Of a stretch of 64,000 bases of DNA, positions 43,141 to 51,828 are shown piece by piece. Source of the DNA: an uncultured Pseudohongiella sp. (GTDB taxonomy: Bacteria > Pseudomonadota > Gammaproteobacteria > Pseudomonadales > Pseudohongiellaceae); the NCBI GenBank assembly GCA_902597095.1, contig CACJWK010000005.1:1-64000 (forward strand). The letters run 5' to 3'. Position numbers and translations under genes: made by a program. Under the pieces are notes generated by a model. That model did no database searches. It had not been told where the DNA came from and saw only the letters and a list, made by a program, of their open reading frames with translations. Position 1 is the first letter of the stretch. Each line of letters begins with the position of its first letter.

Positions 43141-45294
43141 TCAGAAGGTCGTGCGGACTCTGAGTGCCAGCTCCATCCCGCCACCGTTACAGTAGTCTTC
43201 GAACTCTTCCATGATGCCAATGGCCGTCGGGCCGACGAACCGGCTGCGTTTTCGGCACCACTGCGCATTGGTCATGTTGCTGGATTCGAGACGAAACATC
43301 AGATTTCCGAAAGCGCGCTTTTCCACGTATGCAGAGAGTCGGGGCGCCTCGATGAACTCTTCGATGTCATCGATGTCGATGGCGAGACGGCCGGTGCCGC
43401 CGTTTGAGTTGTTGGAATAATTCAGGCCATAGGTCAGTCCGTGAGCAGAGACGTCGTGACGGAAACCTAAATTGGCCTGCCATCGGCCATTACCGCGCTG
43501 ACGTCGCTTGAACCCCAGAAACGGATCAATATATTCAGAATCGCGCAGGCGCACTGCGGTCGTGAGCAGTGCGTTCTGAAGACCGAGATTGTCGAGTTTG
43601 GTGCTGAGATCCAGATTCAACCCGTAGCGTTTACCATCACCGATGTTGCCGCGGGCAGAAGCCAGAGTGCCTTCACTGCTTGAGACATCAATCCGGTCAA
43701 TGTGGTCGGTAACGTCGCGATACCAGAACTGTGAATTGACCACGCCCAGGTCATTCGGTAAGCGCATTTCGAGGTTCAACTCATAACGCCAGGATTGCTC
43801 CTGACGGATCTCAGGGTTTCCGGCAAGCGTGTCTCTGTCTTCGTCCCCTCCATCCACTGAAGCGCTGAAGTCGGAAAAGCTGAGCTGCTCAACATCTTTT
43901 CTCAGCCCTGCGCGCAGTTGCAGGCTCGGCGTGATGTCAAAACGGTAGTCGATACGAGGCCGGAAAAACTGAAAGTCGCGGGCATTGCTGACGTCTCCGC
44001 TCTGCTCAATCCTCGAGGTCTCGACAATCACGGCACTTTCCAGCGACATCCTGTCATTAATCTGCCAGTTGTGGTTCGCGAATGTCTCGTAGCGCATTTC
44101 CTGCACGGTTGAATTTCCATTTGGCACGACCACCGGTACCAGATTGGCCCAGGCGGGATCAGGTGTGCCGTCTACAGCGCGCCCGAGCATGAGGTTTGAG
44201 TCCCTGATGGTCTGAGCGCCCTCAACACCCAGTTCCAAACCCTGCAGATCGTTGAAATCCAAGGTATAAGAGGTTCGGGCAATGCGTTCCCGGTCCCGTC
44301 CGGCATTCCGGATAAAGAGATCCTGAGTGCTCAGACCGTCGGTTTGCTGAAAACGGTTGCGGTCATTGATCGAATCACGGTCGTTGATGATAAAGAGAAA
44401 GCGATAGGTGCCCGCGTCATTGAAATCGTATTCAAAGTCACCGCCTAATTCCCAGGCATCGCGTGTGGCGAGGTTTGACTCGGTTTCAACGCGTGAAGAA
44501 CTATCTGTGAGCTGTGTGATGGTGCGGTAGCGTTCATCCGGAACTTCACCCAGCGTCTCGTAGAGGGCGTTAAACTGCAGCACGCTTTGTGGGAAGGTAT
44601 AGCCAAGATTCATACTGGCCTGCAACTGGGTTTCGTCCCGGGTGCGCGATTCCCTGCGCACTTCGGTCAGTTCTCCGTCCGGTGTGAAGCTAAACTCCCG
44701 GCTTTCCCAGGCCCTGTAGCGCGGGTCTGCCTCCAGATTAAACAGGTAATTCAGATCGCCATTCTGGCCGCTGCGGGAGACCTGGCCGCCGGGGTCAAAA
44801 GTGCCGTCCTGTATGACATCGGAGCGCAGCTGGACGGTAGTGCTGGAGCGACTGGGTTCGTCCAGCAGCACTACGTTGACAATCTGACCGCCCCCTCTGA
44901 TATCAAGTTCTGTCGAGGTGCCCCGGATGATTTCGATATGTTCCACCTGGTCTGCTGAAATCCGCGCCAGCGCGCTGCGGCCTCCGTTGTTCTTGCCGGT
45001 AATACGCTGGCCGTTGATCAGGATTTCTCCTGCTCCCGATCCCAGGCCTCTGCCGCCACGGCCGCCGCGCAGGGCCAGATCGATGCCAGGAATGCGACTG
45101 AGCATGTCATTGGCCGACACGGGAAGGAATTGGTTGAAATAATCGGCGGGGTAGACGACCGTTGAATCGTCATCACCGGCTGTCGGGTTGGTGGAGGGTA
45201 TCTCTGACAGCGCTGGATTCATCAGGGCAAACAGCGCCAGCAGCAACGTGATCTGCCGGCCCGGTCTGTGCGTGTTTGCTGATTTCATAGCCAT
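43141..45294 (-). CDS. TonB-dependent outer-membrane receptor
   Basis: A 717-residue receptor: signal peptide (QITLLLALFALMNPALS), plug domain (DMLSRIPGIDLALRGGRGGRG, GEILINGQRITGKNNGGRSALARISADQVEHIEIIRG, GGGQIVNVVL), then a large barrel ending in the canonical aromatic (RVRTTF). TonB receptors pull siderophores, cobalamin, sugars or peptides across the outer membrane using energy from TonB-ExbBD. The substrate is unknown, and the plug lacks a carboxypeptidase-like extension. The ORF-track start is 52 codons upstream; 45294 (or 45288) gives a proper signal peptide, though neither has a strong ribosome binding site. Confidence 0.9.
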   Translation of the reverse strand: MAMKSANTHRPGRQITLLLALFALMNPALSEIPSTNPTAGDDDSTVVYPADYFNQFLPVSANDMLSRIPGIDLALRGGRGGRGLGSGAGEILINGQRITGKNNGGRSALARISADQVEHIEIIRGTSTELDIRGGGQIVNVVLLDEPSRSSTTVQLRSDVIQDGTFDPGGQVSRSGQNGDLNYLFNLEADPRYRAWESREFSFTPDGELTEVRRESRTRDETQLQASMNLGYTFPQSVLQFNALYETLGEVPDERYRTITQLTDSSSRVETESNLATRDAWELGGDFEYDFNDAGTYRFLFIINDRDSINDRNRFQQTDGLSTQDLFIRNAGRDRERIARTSYTLDFNDLQGLELGVEGAQTIRDSNLMLGRAVDGTPDPAWANLVPVVVPNGNSTVQEMRYETFANHNWQINDRMSLESAVIVETSRIEQSGDVSNARDFQFFRPRIDYRFDITPSLQLRAGLRKDVEQLSFSDFSASVDGGDEDRDTLAGNPEIRQEQSWRYELNLEMRLPNDLGVVNSQFWYRDVTDHIDRIDVSSSEGTLASARGNIGDGKRYGLNLDLSTKLDNLGLQNALLTTAVRLRDSEYIDPFLGFKRRQRGNGRWQANLGFRHDVSAHGLTYGLNYSNNSNGGTGRLAIDIDDIEEFIEAPRLSAYVEKRAFGNLMFRLESSNMTNAQWCRKRSRFVGPTAIGIMEEFEDYCNGGGMELALRVRTTF

Positions 45295-45611
45295 GGCACT
45301 TTTCTGGTGGAAACCTTGTCCGTAATTAGCGCGGTTAACCGGGCCCATAACCGGATGTGTCGGCCTTTCCTTGGATCCCTTAACACGGAGTAAAGTATAA
45401 TGATTGGTAACGGCAAACTTTGTGACAATTTGTAGAGATCCGGTGTTCAATCAGGGGTAATTGTGGCAAGACTGTGGCAAGTCATGCTGATTGACGCACC
45501 TCAGGCGGCAGCGGTGAATATGCTGTCCATGACCACTGCGGGATCCATTGATACCTGGCGGTGACGCAGGCAGTGATCGAATTACCCGATACCGATACCC
45601 AGGAGTGATCC
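45295..45611. other. Divergent intergenic region, 317 bases
   Basis: It separates the TonB receptor gene (minus) from the LPS transferase genes (plus). It holds a locally AT-rich patch around 45390-45405 with a possible promoter (listed separately). No convincing Fur-box-like or other operator was seen, and the short ORF starting at 45548 is a shadow of the glycosyltransferase frame. Confidence 0.4.
45371..45401 (+). promoter_or_regulatory. Possible sigma-70 promoter upstream of the GT9 gene
   Basis: A perfect -10 hexamer TATAAT (45396-45401) is preceded by TTGGAT (4 of 6) with a 19-base spacer, which is longer than ideal. It lies 210 bases before the GT9 start. The AT-rich patch could serve the divergent TonB gene instead. 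Confidence 0.3.
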
Positions 45612-46682
45612 TTGAAAAACGGAATCCAGAACAGCGCCGAGGAGAAGCCGATTTTGCTGTTTCCTACCCACTATCTGGGCAATTTTGTCTTAGGGCTTCC
45701 GTGGGTGCTGAAAGTGCTCTCTGTCAGGCCGCAAGCGCCCGTAGTTCTGGATGCCCGTTTTGGTCCGCTGGCCAGACTGATCTTGCCTGAGCACAGTCGG
45801 CTGATTCTCTATCCCCGCCAGGCAATGGCGGCTGGTCAGCCCTTTTTCAGTCGACTGTTGCACTATTGGAGGTTTCTGACTGCTCTGAGAGGCACAGGCT
45901 CACAGGTAATACTGGATCTTGAAGGAGAGCGCTTTACCGGCATACTGGCTCGCCTGAGTGGTTGCCCGGTCCGGATCGGCCCGGTGATGAAGAGAGCAGA
46001 ACGCTTTTACACCGAGATTCGTGACCTGAACTACCAAAATCATCGATTTAACGCGTTCGGAGAAATCGTGGCGGATTTTGTAGACGGTGACCTGCCTGCC
46101 ACCCGACTGCCTTTTCGGGTCGACCAGGCTGCGCTTGATGTGCTTGGCACGCTGATGCCGGACTGGCAGAGCAAAACGCTCGTGGCTATTCATCCGGGTG
46201 CAAGCGTGCCTTACAAGCTCTGGTCACAGGATCGTTTTGCCCGATTGGTCAGTCAGCTACAGGACTCCGGTTATCAGGTGGTCTGGGTGGGTGCCGGAGG
46301 GATGGACGCGCAGATCATCCACGCGATCACCGGGCAGATCAAGACAGACGAAACGGTCAATTTATGCAATCGCATGTCCTTTTCGGAGTTGATGGCGCTG
46401 TATCAGCACTGTCGGTTCTTTATCGGCAGTGACAGCGGTCCCATGCATTTGGCTGCTGCAAGCGGCGCTCCGGTGTTTGCCCTGTTCGGGCCAAGTGATG
46501 AGGCGATTTGGGCTCCGCTGGGTGAGCACAGCCATCTTCTGCGCGGGACCTTGTGCTGTGCCGATGATTGTGACGCCTTTCACTGTCGATTGGATTATCG
46601 TTGCATGACATCCTTACAGCCTGAGGCAGTGATGGAAGCCATCAATGATAGACTTCCATCCTTGAGTGTTGAGACACAGTGA
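45612..46682 (+). CDS. Glycosyltransferase family 9 (heptosyltransferase-like)
   Basis: A 356-residue GT9 transferase, the family that adds heptoses to the LPS inner core. It opens with LLFPTHYLGNFVLGLPWVLKVL, has VAIHPGASVPYKLWSQDRFARLVSQL in the middle, and carries the nucleotide-sugar motif FIGSDSGPMHLAAASGAPVFALFGPSDEAIWAPLG near the end. The start is TTG with AGGAG six bases upstream. It overlaps the following GT2 gene by four bases, so both probably act on the same LPS or glycan. Exact sugar and acceptor are not determined. Confidence 0.88.
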   Translation: MKNGIQNSAEEKPILLFPTHYLGNFVLGLPWVLKVLSVRPQAPVVLDARFGPLARLILPEHSRLILYPRQAMAAGQPFFSRLLHYWRFLTALRGTGSQVILDLEGERFTGILARLSGCPVRIGPVMKRAERFYTEIRDLNYQNHRFNAFGEIVADFVDGDLPATRLPFRVDQAALDVLGTLMPDWQSKTLVAIHPGASVPYKLWSQDRFARLVSQLQDSGYQVVWVGAGGMDAQIIHAITGQIKTDETVNLCNRMSFSELMALYQHCRFFIGSDSGPMHLAAASGAPVFALFGPSDEAIWAPLGEHSHLLRGTLCCADDCDAFHCRLDYRCMTSLQPEAVMEAINDRLPSLSVETQ

Positions 46683-47491
46683 GTCGGCGTCCCAATAAAT
46701 TCCTGTCTGCATGGGCTCCACAAATGTTTCAGAAAATCCCAGTAAGCGCTTACATCATCACCCTGAATGAATCACGCAACATCGGTGCCTGTCTTGACCG
46801 GCTGGTAGAGTTCGATGAGGTTATCCTCGTAGACAGCGGCAGCACTGACGGTACCGTTGAATTAGCCGGGCAGTATGAAAATGTTCAGGCCAGCTATCAT
46901 GCATGGAACGGATTCAGTGAACAGAAAGCGCACGCCTTGAGCCTTTGTCGCAATGATTGGGTGTTCAACATCGACGCCGATGAGATCGTGACGGACGCCT
47001 ATCTGGATGAAATCATGCGGGTGGTTTCGGAGGACGAAGCTGATGCTCTGGAATCCACCCGGACCCTGTATCGCTGGGGAAGGCGCCCTCGTCACTTTGG
47101 CAGTGACGATCGACTGATCAGACTTTTTCGCAAAAGTGCCGGCCACTATGAGCCCCGACGTGTTCATGAAATTATCACGATTACCGGCAAGATCGCGCAG
47201 ACCGCAGCTACCATCAACCACCATGAGAATCTGACTTATTCCAAACGGGTGGATAAATCTAATAAGTACAGTCAGGCCAAGGCTGAGGATAAGTTCGAGA
47301 AGCGTAATCGCGTGTCTGTATTCACGCTTGTTTTTATATTCCCTTTGTCCTTTATTCAGATCTACTTTTTCAAAGGGCATTTTCTGGATGGCGTGGACGG
47401 CCTTCTGACCAGCATGAATTTTGCGTTTTACAACTTCATGAAATACGCGAAACTCTGGGAGCTGAATCGCGGCCGAGACGATCGGGGCTAA
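46679..47491 (+). CDS. Glycosyltransferase family 2 (LPS core type, WaaE/KdtX-like)
   Basis: A 270-residue GT2 enzyme: VSAYIITLNESRNIGACLDRLVEFDEVILVDSGSTDGTVE, the metal/nucleotide DAD in NIDADEIVTDAYLD, and ESTRTLYRWGRRPRHFGSDDRLIRLFRK, as in LPS-core beta-glucosyltransferases of the WaaE group. A C-terminal hydrophobic stretch (FTLVFIFPLSFIQIYFFKGHFL) suggests membrane contact. The start is GTG overlapping the GT9 stop; ATG 46724 is an alternative that would also leave the domain complete. It converges with the PETase-like hydrolase gene, four bases away. Confidence 0.87.
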   Translation: MSRRPNKFLSAWAPQMFQKIPVSAYIITLNESRNIGACLDRLVEFDEVILVDSGSTDGTVELAGQYENVQASYHAWNGFSEQKAHALSLCRNDWVFNIDADEIVTDAYLDEIMRVVSEDEADALESTRTLYRWGRRPRHFGSDDRLIRLFRKSAGHYEPRRVHEIITITGKIAQTAATINHHENLTYSKRVDKSNKYSQAKAEDKFEKRNRVSVFTLVFIFPLSFIQIYFFKGHFLDGVDGLLTSMNFAFYNFMKYAKLWELNRGRDDRG

Positions 47492-47495
47492 CGGC

Positions 47496-48401
47496 TTACT
47501 CCGTCAAAAAGAGAGTCAGCTCCGCGCCCGCATCGTCAAGCGCTTGCAGATGGTTTCTGCCATCCAGCTTGTCTTTGAGGAAAGCCAGAACGAAACGCCC
47601 CAGAGCTGCTTTCCGCTGGCCACTGTTAGACACGAACATGTGGTCACCGCTGGCAAACTCGACATAGGTCTTGCTGCCGCCGATGGAGTCATAGAGCAGT
47701 TTGGCGTGCTCAGCGGGTGGCGCGACCTCGTCTTCGGCGCTGGCGATAATCATGGCAGGTACCGTCAGGCTGCTGTAATCACCGCTGAAAGACTGGCCGG
47801 GTTCACAGCAATACAGTGCCAGTGGGATGACTGCCTTGATGTCGTCTCCCATTTGCGTAGCGGCCACCATAGAGGCACCGCCACCCATGGAATGACCCAT
47901 TATCGCGATTTTTTCCGGATCAATTTTATTCGCCACGGGCGCGTCAGAGTTCTGGTTTTCTGACTTGATGAAGTCCACCGCTGCGATCAGTGCATCAGCC
48001 CGGGCAGCGAGTGCGTCAGTCGGTCTGTTGGTTTCGAGTATGAAGACTGTATATCCCAGAGATGCAAGGGCAGGTCCCCACCATTCATAGATAGATGCAG
48101 GAGCTCTGAAGCCGGGAACAAAGGCCACAGCGCCGTTAGGCGGATCGAAGCTCAGGGTTAACGGGTAGAAGACCATCGCTCCGGCGAATGCTTCGTTACT
48201 GACCTCGGGCTCATAGGTCCGTACCTCGTAGAGTCTTTCATCGAATTCCCGGCCGATCGTCAGACCGACTTGTCTGCCTTCTGGGCGGTAGCGGCCCTGG
48301 CTGTTGTCCTGTGCCAGCAGACTGAGGGGAGTAATCAGCAGGCCGACAATCAGGGTGGCGATACCTGCGCTTCGCAGGGATTTTTCTGGTAGCAGGACCA
48401 T
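47496..48401 (-). CDS. Secreted alpha/beta hydrolase of the PETase/cutinase-like (dienelactone hydrolase) group
   Basis: A 301-residue exported hydrolase (signal peptide GIATLIVGLLITPLSLLAQ). Its order of motifs follows bacterial polyester hydrolases: VFYPLTLSFDPPNGAVAFVPGFRAPASIYEWWGPALASLGYTVFILETN, the elbow IMGHSMGGGASM (Ser171), the acid ASAEDEVAPP (Asp224), and the histidine in SGDHMFVSNSG (His254). The oxyanion-site aromatic is Phe98, where PETase has Tyr87, and the elbow has His before Ser, as in cutinases. The extra disulfides of PETase are not present; a CC pair occurs at 198-199 instead. The substrate may be a polyester, lipid ester or other; this is unproven. Confidence 0.82.
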   Translation of the reverse strand: MVLLPEKSLRSAGIATLIVGLLITPLSLLAQDNSQGRYRPEGRQVGLTIGREFDERLYEVRTYEPEVSNEAFAGAMVFYPLTLSFDPPNGAVAFVPGFRAPASIYEWWGPALASLGYTVFILETNRPTDALAARADALIAAVDFIKSENQNSDAPVANKIDPEKIAIMGHSMGGGASMVAATQMGDDIKAVIPLALYCCEPGQSFSGDYSSLTVPAMIIASAEDEVAPPAEHAKLLYDSIGGSKTYVEFASGDHMFVSNSGQRKAALGRFVLAFLKDKLDGRNHLQALDDAGAELTLFLTE

Positions 48402-48645
48402 AGTGGATTACCTCGCTGTTTTTGTTCTTGATCAGGCCTCGGGCTATCCTTGTTGCGAAGGCATATAGGTTGAATTTCCGTGCCCGACGGCTTTGCTTCA
48501 ATGCCTTTACGGCCTGAATATAACAAACCCGATTTTGTTTCGAAACCTGAGCGAAATTGCCGCTCTGCAGGCCTTGGTCCATATAGACCTGCTCGCGGCT
48601 AGGTTATATGCTTAAAGGCAGTTTACTAGCAGTATAGGTAGCCAT

Positions 48646-49443
48646 ATGAGTAAGCAAATTCGGGATCTTCGCCGGTCGAGGATCCGATTATTCTCAGTTA
48701 TCGTGACGCTGACCGCGTTGCCCTGCCTGAGTCAGGCACAGGAGTTAGGGGACCATCAATACACGTCCGAAGCCATTCAGGCGGGTCTGCGGGTCTATTC
48801 GAGGGAATGTGCACTTTGTCATGGTCCGCAGGGTGATCTCGTCAGCGGGATCAATCTGGCCCGGGGAGAGTTTCGCTCAGCACAATCAGACGATGATCTG
48901 AGAAGCGTCATCACGGAAGGTCGGGCGCAGGGGCAGATGCCGGCGTTTGATTTGCGAGAGTCCGAGCTGAGTGGGGTGATCGCTTATATCAGGGCCGGGC
49001 TTGATCCTGATGGTATTGCCATTCGCATCGGAGATGCGGTGCGCGGTCTGGCGCTTTTTCAGGGAAAGGGGGAATGCGCGAGTTGCCATCGGGTAAACGG
49101 AGTGGGTCCACGAACAGCCCCTGATCTGAGCGCGATTGGTGTTGAGCGCTCACCGGCCAACCTGCAGTTAAATCTGGTCGATCCGGCTGGGGCGATTCTG
49201 CCCATCAACCGTCCGGTCAGAATTGTGACCCGTAACGAAGAGACAATTATCGGACGGCGGCTGAATGAGGATACTTACACGGTTCAGCTTATCGATTCGA
49301 ATGAACGCTTGCGTTCACTAATTAAGGCCGATCTGGTGACTTATGAGATCAGCGAAGCGCCAAGCAAGGGGCCGACGAATCTGACTCCGGCAGAAGTGGC
49401 CGACGTCATTGCTTATCTGCTCACTTTGGATGGGGAGAGTTAG
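48646..49443 (+). CDS. Secreted two-domain c-type cytochrome
   Basis: A 265-residue exported protein (signal peptide IVTLTALPCLSQAQ) with two haem c sites: CALCH in YSRECALCHGPQGD and CASCH in KGECASCHRVNGVGP. The first domain has a methionine ligand candidate in GQMPAFD. The second has no methionine anywhere after its CXXCH, so its sixth ligand must differ or be absent. It ends 2 bases before the PQQ dehydrogenase gene and very likely carries electrons from that enzyme towards the terminal oxidase. Confidence 0.88.
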   Translation: MSKQIRDLRRSRIRLFSVIVTLTALPCLSQAQELGDHQYTSEAIQAGLRVYSRECALCHGPQGDLVSGINLARGEFRSAQSDDDLRSVITEGRAQGQMPAFDLRESELSGVIAYIRAGLDPDGIAIRIGDAVRGLALFQGKGECASCHRVNGVGPRTAPDLSAIGVERSPANLQLNLVDPAGAILPINRPVRIVTRNEETIIGRRLNEDTYTVQLIDSNERLRSLIKADLVTYEISEAPSKGPTNLTPAEVADVIAYLLTLDGES

Positions 49444-49445
49444 GG

Positions 49446-51131
49446 ATGAATACTTTGAATGCGGGAATAGCTAAACTCGTCGAATCTGCTTCAAAAGGAT
49501 GCCTGGCTCTCTTGTTGGTGGGTCAGTCCACATATCTTGCCAATGCTCAGGTCTCTTACGACCGCATTCTTAACGCTGCCGATGAGCCGCAGAATTGGCT
49601 GACCTACAATGGCGGCTACATGAGCCAGCGCTATAGCCTGCTTGATCAGATCAATCACGAAAATGTTAGGAATCTTGAACTCAAGTGGGTGCTGCAGAAT
49701 CAGGTGTTCGGTGCGTGGCAATCGAACCCTGTAGTGGTTGACGGCATCATGTATGTGACCGAGCGCCCGAACAGCGTTATGGCGGTTGATGCGATCACCG
49801 GCAGGGTATTCTGGAAATACGTGCATACGCCTGATGAGAGAGCCCGGGTGTGTTGTGGCGCAAATAATCGGGGGGTCGCGGTTCTGGATGATCGGGTGTT
49901 TATGGGTACTCTTGATGCCCGGCTGATTGCGCTCGATCGGATCAATGGTGAAGTGTTATGGGACGCTGAAGTAGGTGACGTGGCACTGGCTAATTCAGTG
50001 ACTATGGCGCCTCTGGCGGTAAAAGACAAAGTTCTCGTTGGTATTGGGGGTGGGGAATTCGGAATACGAGGCTACGTTGCTGCTTACTATGCAGACACCG
50101 GGGAGCAGGCCTGGAAAACCTATACCATCCCGGGCCCGGGTGAGCCCGGTCACGATTCCTGGCAGGACGATGACTGGATGCATGGCGGAGCACCAGTATG
50201 GATAACCGGGTCATTCGATGCAGAACAGAATCAGGTTTATTGGGGGGTCGGAAATCCCGGTCCTGATTGGAACAACGAACAGCGCCCAGGTGACAATCTT
50301 TACTCTGACTCGGTTATCGCGTTGGATGTCGATACGGGCGAGCTGGAATGGTATTTTCAATTTACGCCGAATGACCCTTACGACTATGACGCTGTTCAGG
50401 TGCCGGTGCTCGCGGATCTGAATTGGAACGGCATGCCCAAGAAGGTGATGATGTGGGCGAATCGTAACGGCTATTTCTATGTCCTCGACCGGACATCTGG
50501 TGAATGTCTGGTTGCCAAGCCCTATGTGCGGGTGAACTGGTCCAGTGGTCTGGATGAAAACTGCCGGCCGATCATCACGCCGCAGCCAGATGGTATGCCA
50601 ACCTATCCGGGAAATCAGGGCGGGACAAACTGGTACCCGCCTTCTTTCAGTCCACGTACTGGCCTCTTTTATTTCAGTGCCTGGGAGGATTACGCAACGA
50701 TTTATCGCTCGGAAGAGCAGGAATATACCGCGGGCAGGGCCTTTCTGGGAGGTGGGTTCAGTGTCCTGGCGCCGGCGCCGGATGCACCGACGATAGGCAT
50801 TGGCCGCACTAACCCGGTAAATAACTGGACAGATGAAGTCGGGCACGCCTCGCTTAAGGCGATGGATCCGAATACCGGGGAAGAAGTCTGGGAGTTCGAA
50901 CAGTATGACGTCAGCGACAGTGGTATGCTGACCACAGTGACTGATCTTCTGATCACCGGCGGCCGGGAAGGGTACTTCCACGTGCTCGACGCAAAAAGCG
51001 GCGAATTGCTCTATCACAAGAATCTGGGTGGGCAGATCGTCATGGCACCGGTGACTTACATGGTGGATGGCGTGCAATATGTCTCCATCATTTCGGGCAA
51101 CAGTCTGTTTACTTTCGCGCTAAAAGGCTGA
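49446..51131 (+). CDS. PQQ-dependent alcohol dehydrogenase (methanol/ethanol type, lanthanide-type metal site)
   Basis: A 561-residue exported quinoprotein with eight W-motif blades. Features are the vicinal disulfide VCCGANNRG (Cys136-Cys137), the metal ligand Glu204 in GGGEFGIRG, Asn270 in WGVGNPGPDWNNEQRPGDN, and the catalytic Asp313 in NDPYDYDAVQ. Two residues later is a second aspartate, Asp315. In characterised XoxF and related enzymes this extra Asp marks rare-earth (lanthanide) dependence, whereas calcium enzymes have Ala, Ser or Thr there. The substrate is probably a primary alcohol or aldehyde. It follows the dihaem cytochrome by 2 bases, as an enzyme-acceptor pair. No pqq biosynthesis genes are seen. 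Confidence 0.9.
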   Translation: MNTLNAGIAKLVESASKGCLALLLVGQSTYLANAQVSYDRILNAADEPQNWLTYNGGYMSQRYSLLDQINHENVRNLELKWVLQNQVFGAWQSNPVVVDGIMYVTERPNSVMAVDAITGRVFWKYVHTPDERARVCCGANNRGVAVLDDRVFMGTLDARLIALDRINGEVLWDAEVGDVALANSVTMAPLAVKDKVLVGIGGGEFGIRGYVAAYYADTGEQAWKTYTIPGPGEPGHDSWQDDDWMHGGAPVWITGSFDAEQNQVYWGVGNPGPDWNNEQRPGDNLYSDSVIALDVDTGELEWYFQFTPNDPYDYDAVQVPVLADLNWNGMPKKVMMWANRNGYFYVLDRTSGECLVAKPYVRVNWSSGLDENCRPIITPQPDGMPTYPGNQGGTNWYPPSFSPRTGLFYFSAWEDYATIYRSEEQEYTAGRAFLGGGFSVLAPAPDAPTIGIGRTNPVNNWTDEVGHASLKAMDPNTGEEVWEFEQYDVSDSGMLTTVTDLLITGGREGYFHVLDAKSGELLYHKNLGGQIVMAPVTYMVDGVQYVSIISGNSLFTFALKG

Positions 51132-51225
51132 GTACCGGGTACTGGTGATAGGGCTTCAGCGCTATGGTGATAGGGGCCTGTGGGTCCCGCCAGCACCGCG
51201 TCTGCTTTTCAACCCGAGGGTCTGT

Positions 51226-51678
51226 ATGTCAGAAGCACTTTGGGACAGAACCCACCCCTTTGTCATTCCGGTCACTGCGAGTGCCCGGCATGTCGATGGA
51301 TATGGTCATGTGTCCACTCACAATTATGTGCAGTGGATGATCGATTGCGCGTTTGCGCATTCGGCTTATCTGGGGCTGGATGCAGTGACCTGTAAAACAA
51401 TGGCCCGTGGTATGGCCGCGATCAGTTTCGACGTACAGCTTTTGGGCTCAGCCTATGAAGGAGATCAGCTTGAAGTTGCGACCTGGATCGTCGATCCCGA
51501 TGGGCGAGTCAGATTGGCCCGGCAGTTTCAGATATGTCATCCGGAATCTGGCCGGACGCTGGCACGCGGCCATTTCAAATTCGTCTGTACTAACCTCGAT
51601 ACGGGCAAGGCCGTACGCATGCCGCAAATCTTCAAAGAGACTTATGTGATGGTCAGCGAGCCGTTGGTTTCCGAGTGA
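51226..51678 (+). CDS. Hotdog-fold acyl-CoA thioesterase
   Basis: A 150-residue single hotdog domain of the 4-hydroxybenzoyl-CoA thioesterase / YbgC type: RHVDGYGHVSTHNYVQWMIDCAFAHSAYLG (Asp-Gly-x-Gly-His in the active-site helix region), followed by AISFDVQLLGSAYEGDQLEVATWI. The ORF-track start is 27 codons upstream; ATG 51226 has GAGGG five bases before it and starts the domain normally. It lies between two quinoprotein genes and may hydrolyse acyl-CoA products of alcohol oxidation; this link is inferred. Confidence 0.85.
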   Translation: MSEALWDRTHPFVIPVTASARHVDGYGHVSTHNYVQWMIDCAFAHSAYLGLDAVTCKTMARGMAAISFDVQLLGSAYEGDQLEVATWIVDPDGRVRLARQFQICHPESGRTLARGHFKFVCTNLDTGKAVRMPQIFKETYVMVSEPLVSE

Positions 51679-51828
51679 GACAAACTTTGTTGCTTTTCAG
51701 AGAGTTGAGGCGCTTGGAATCCCGTTCAAAAGCCGGATAATCCGTAGGCAAGAGTCGGGTTCGCTTGGGAATTCGTCGCCGGAGCCCGCTGCCGGGTGCA
51801 CCGAATTATTTAACTGAAGGAGAAATCC

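Noticed and set aside
50211-51077. 288-residue minus-strand ORF inside the PQQ alcohol dehydrogenase gene
   Set aside because: Shadow of a strongly conserved quinoprotein; no ribosome binding site or domain.
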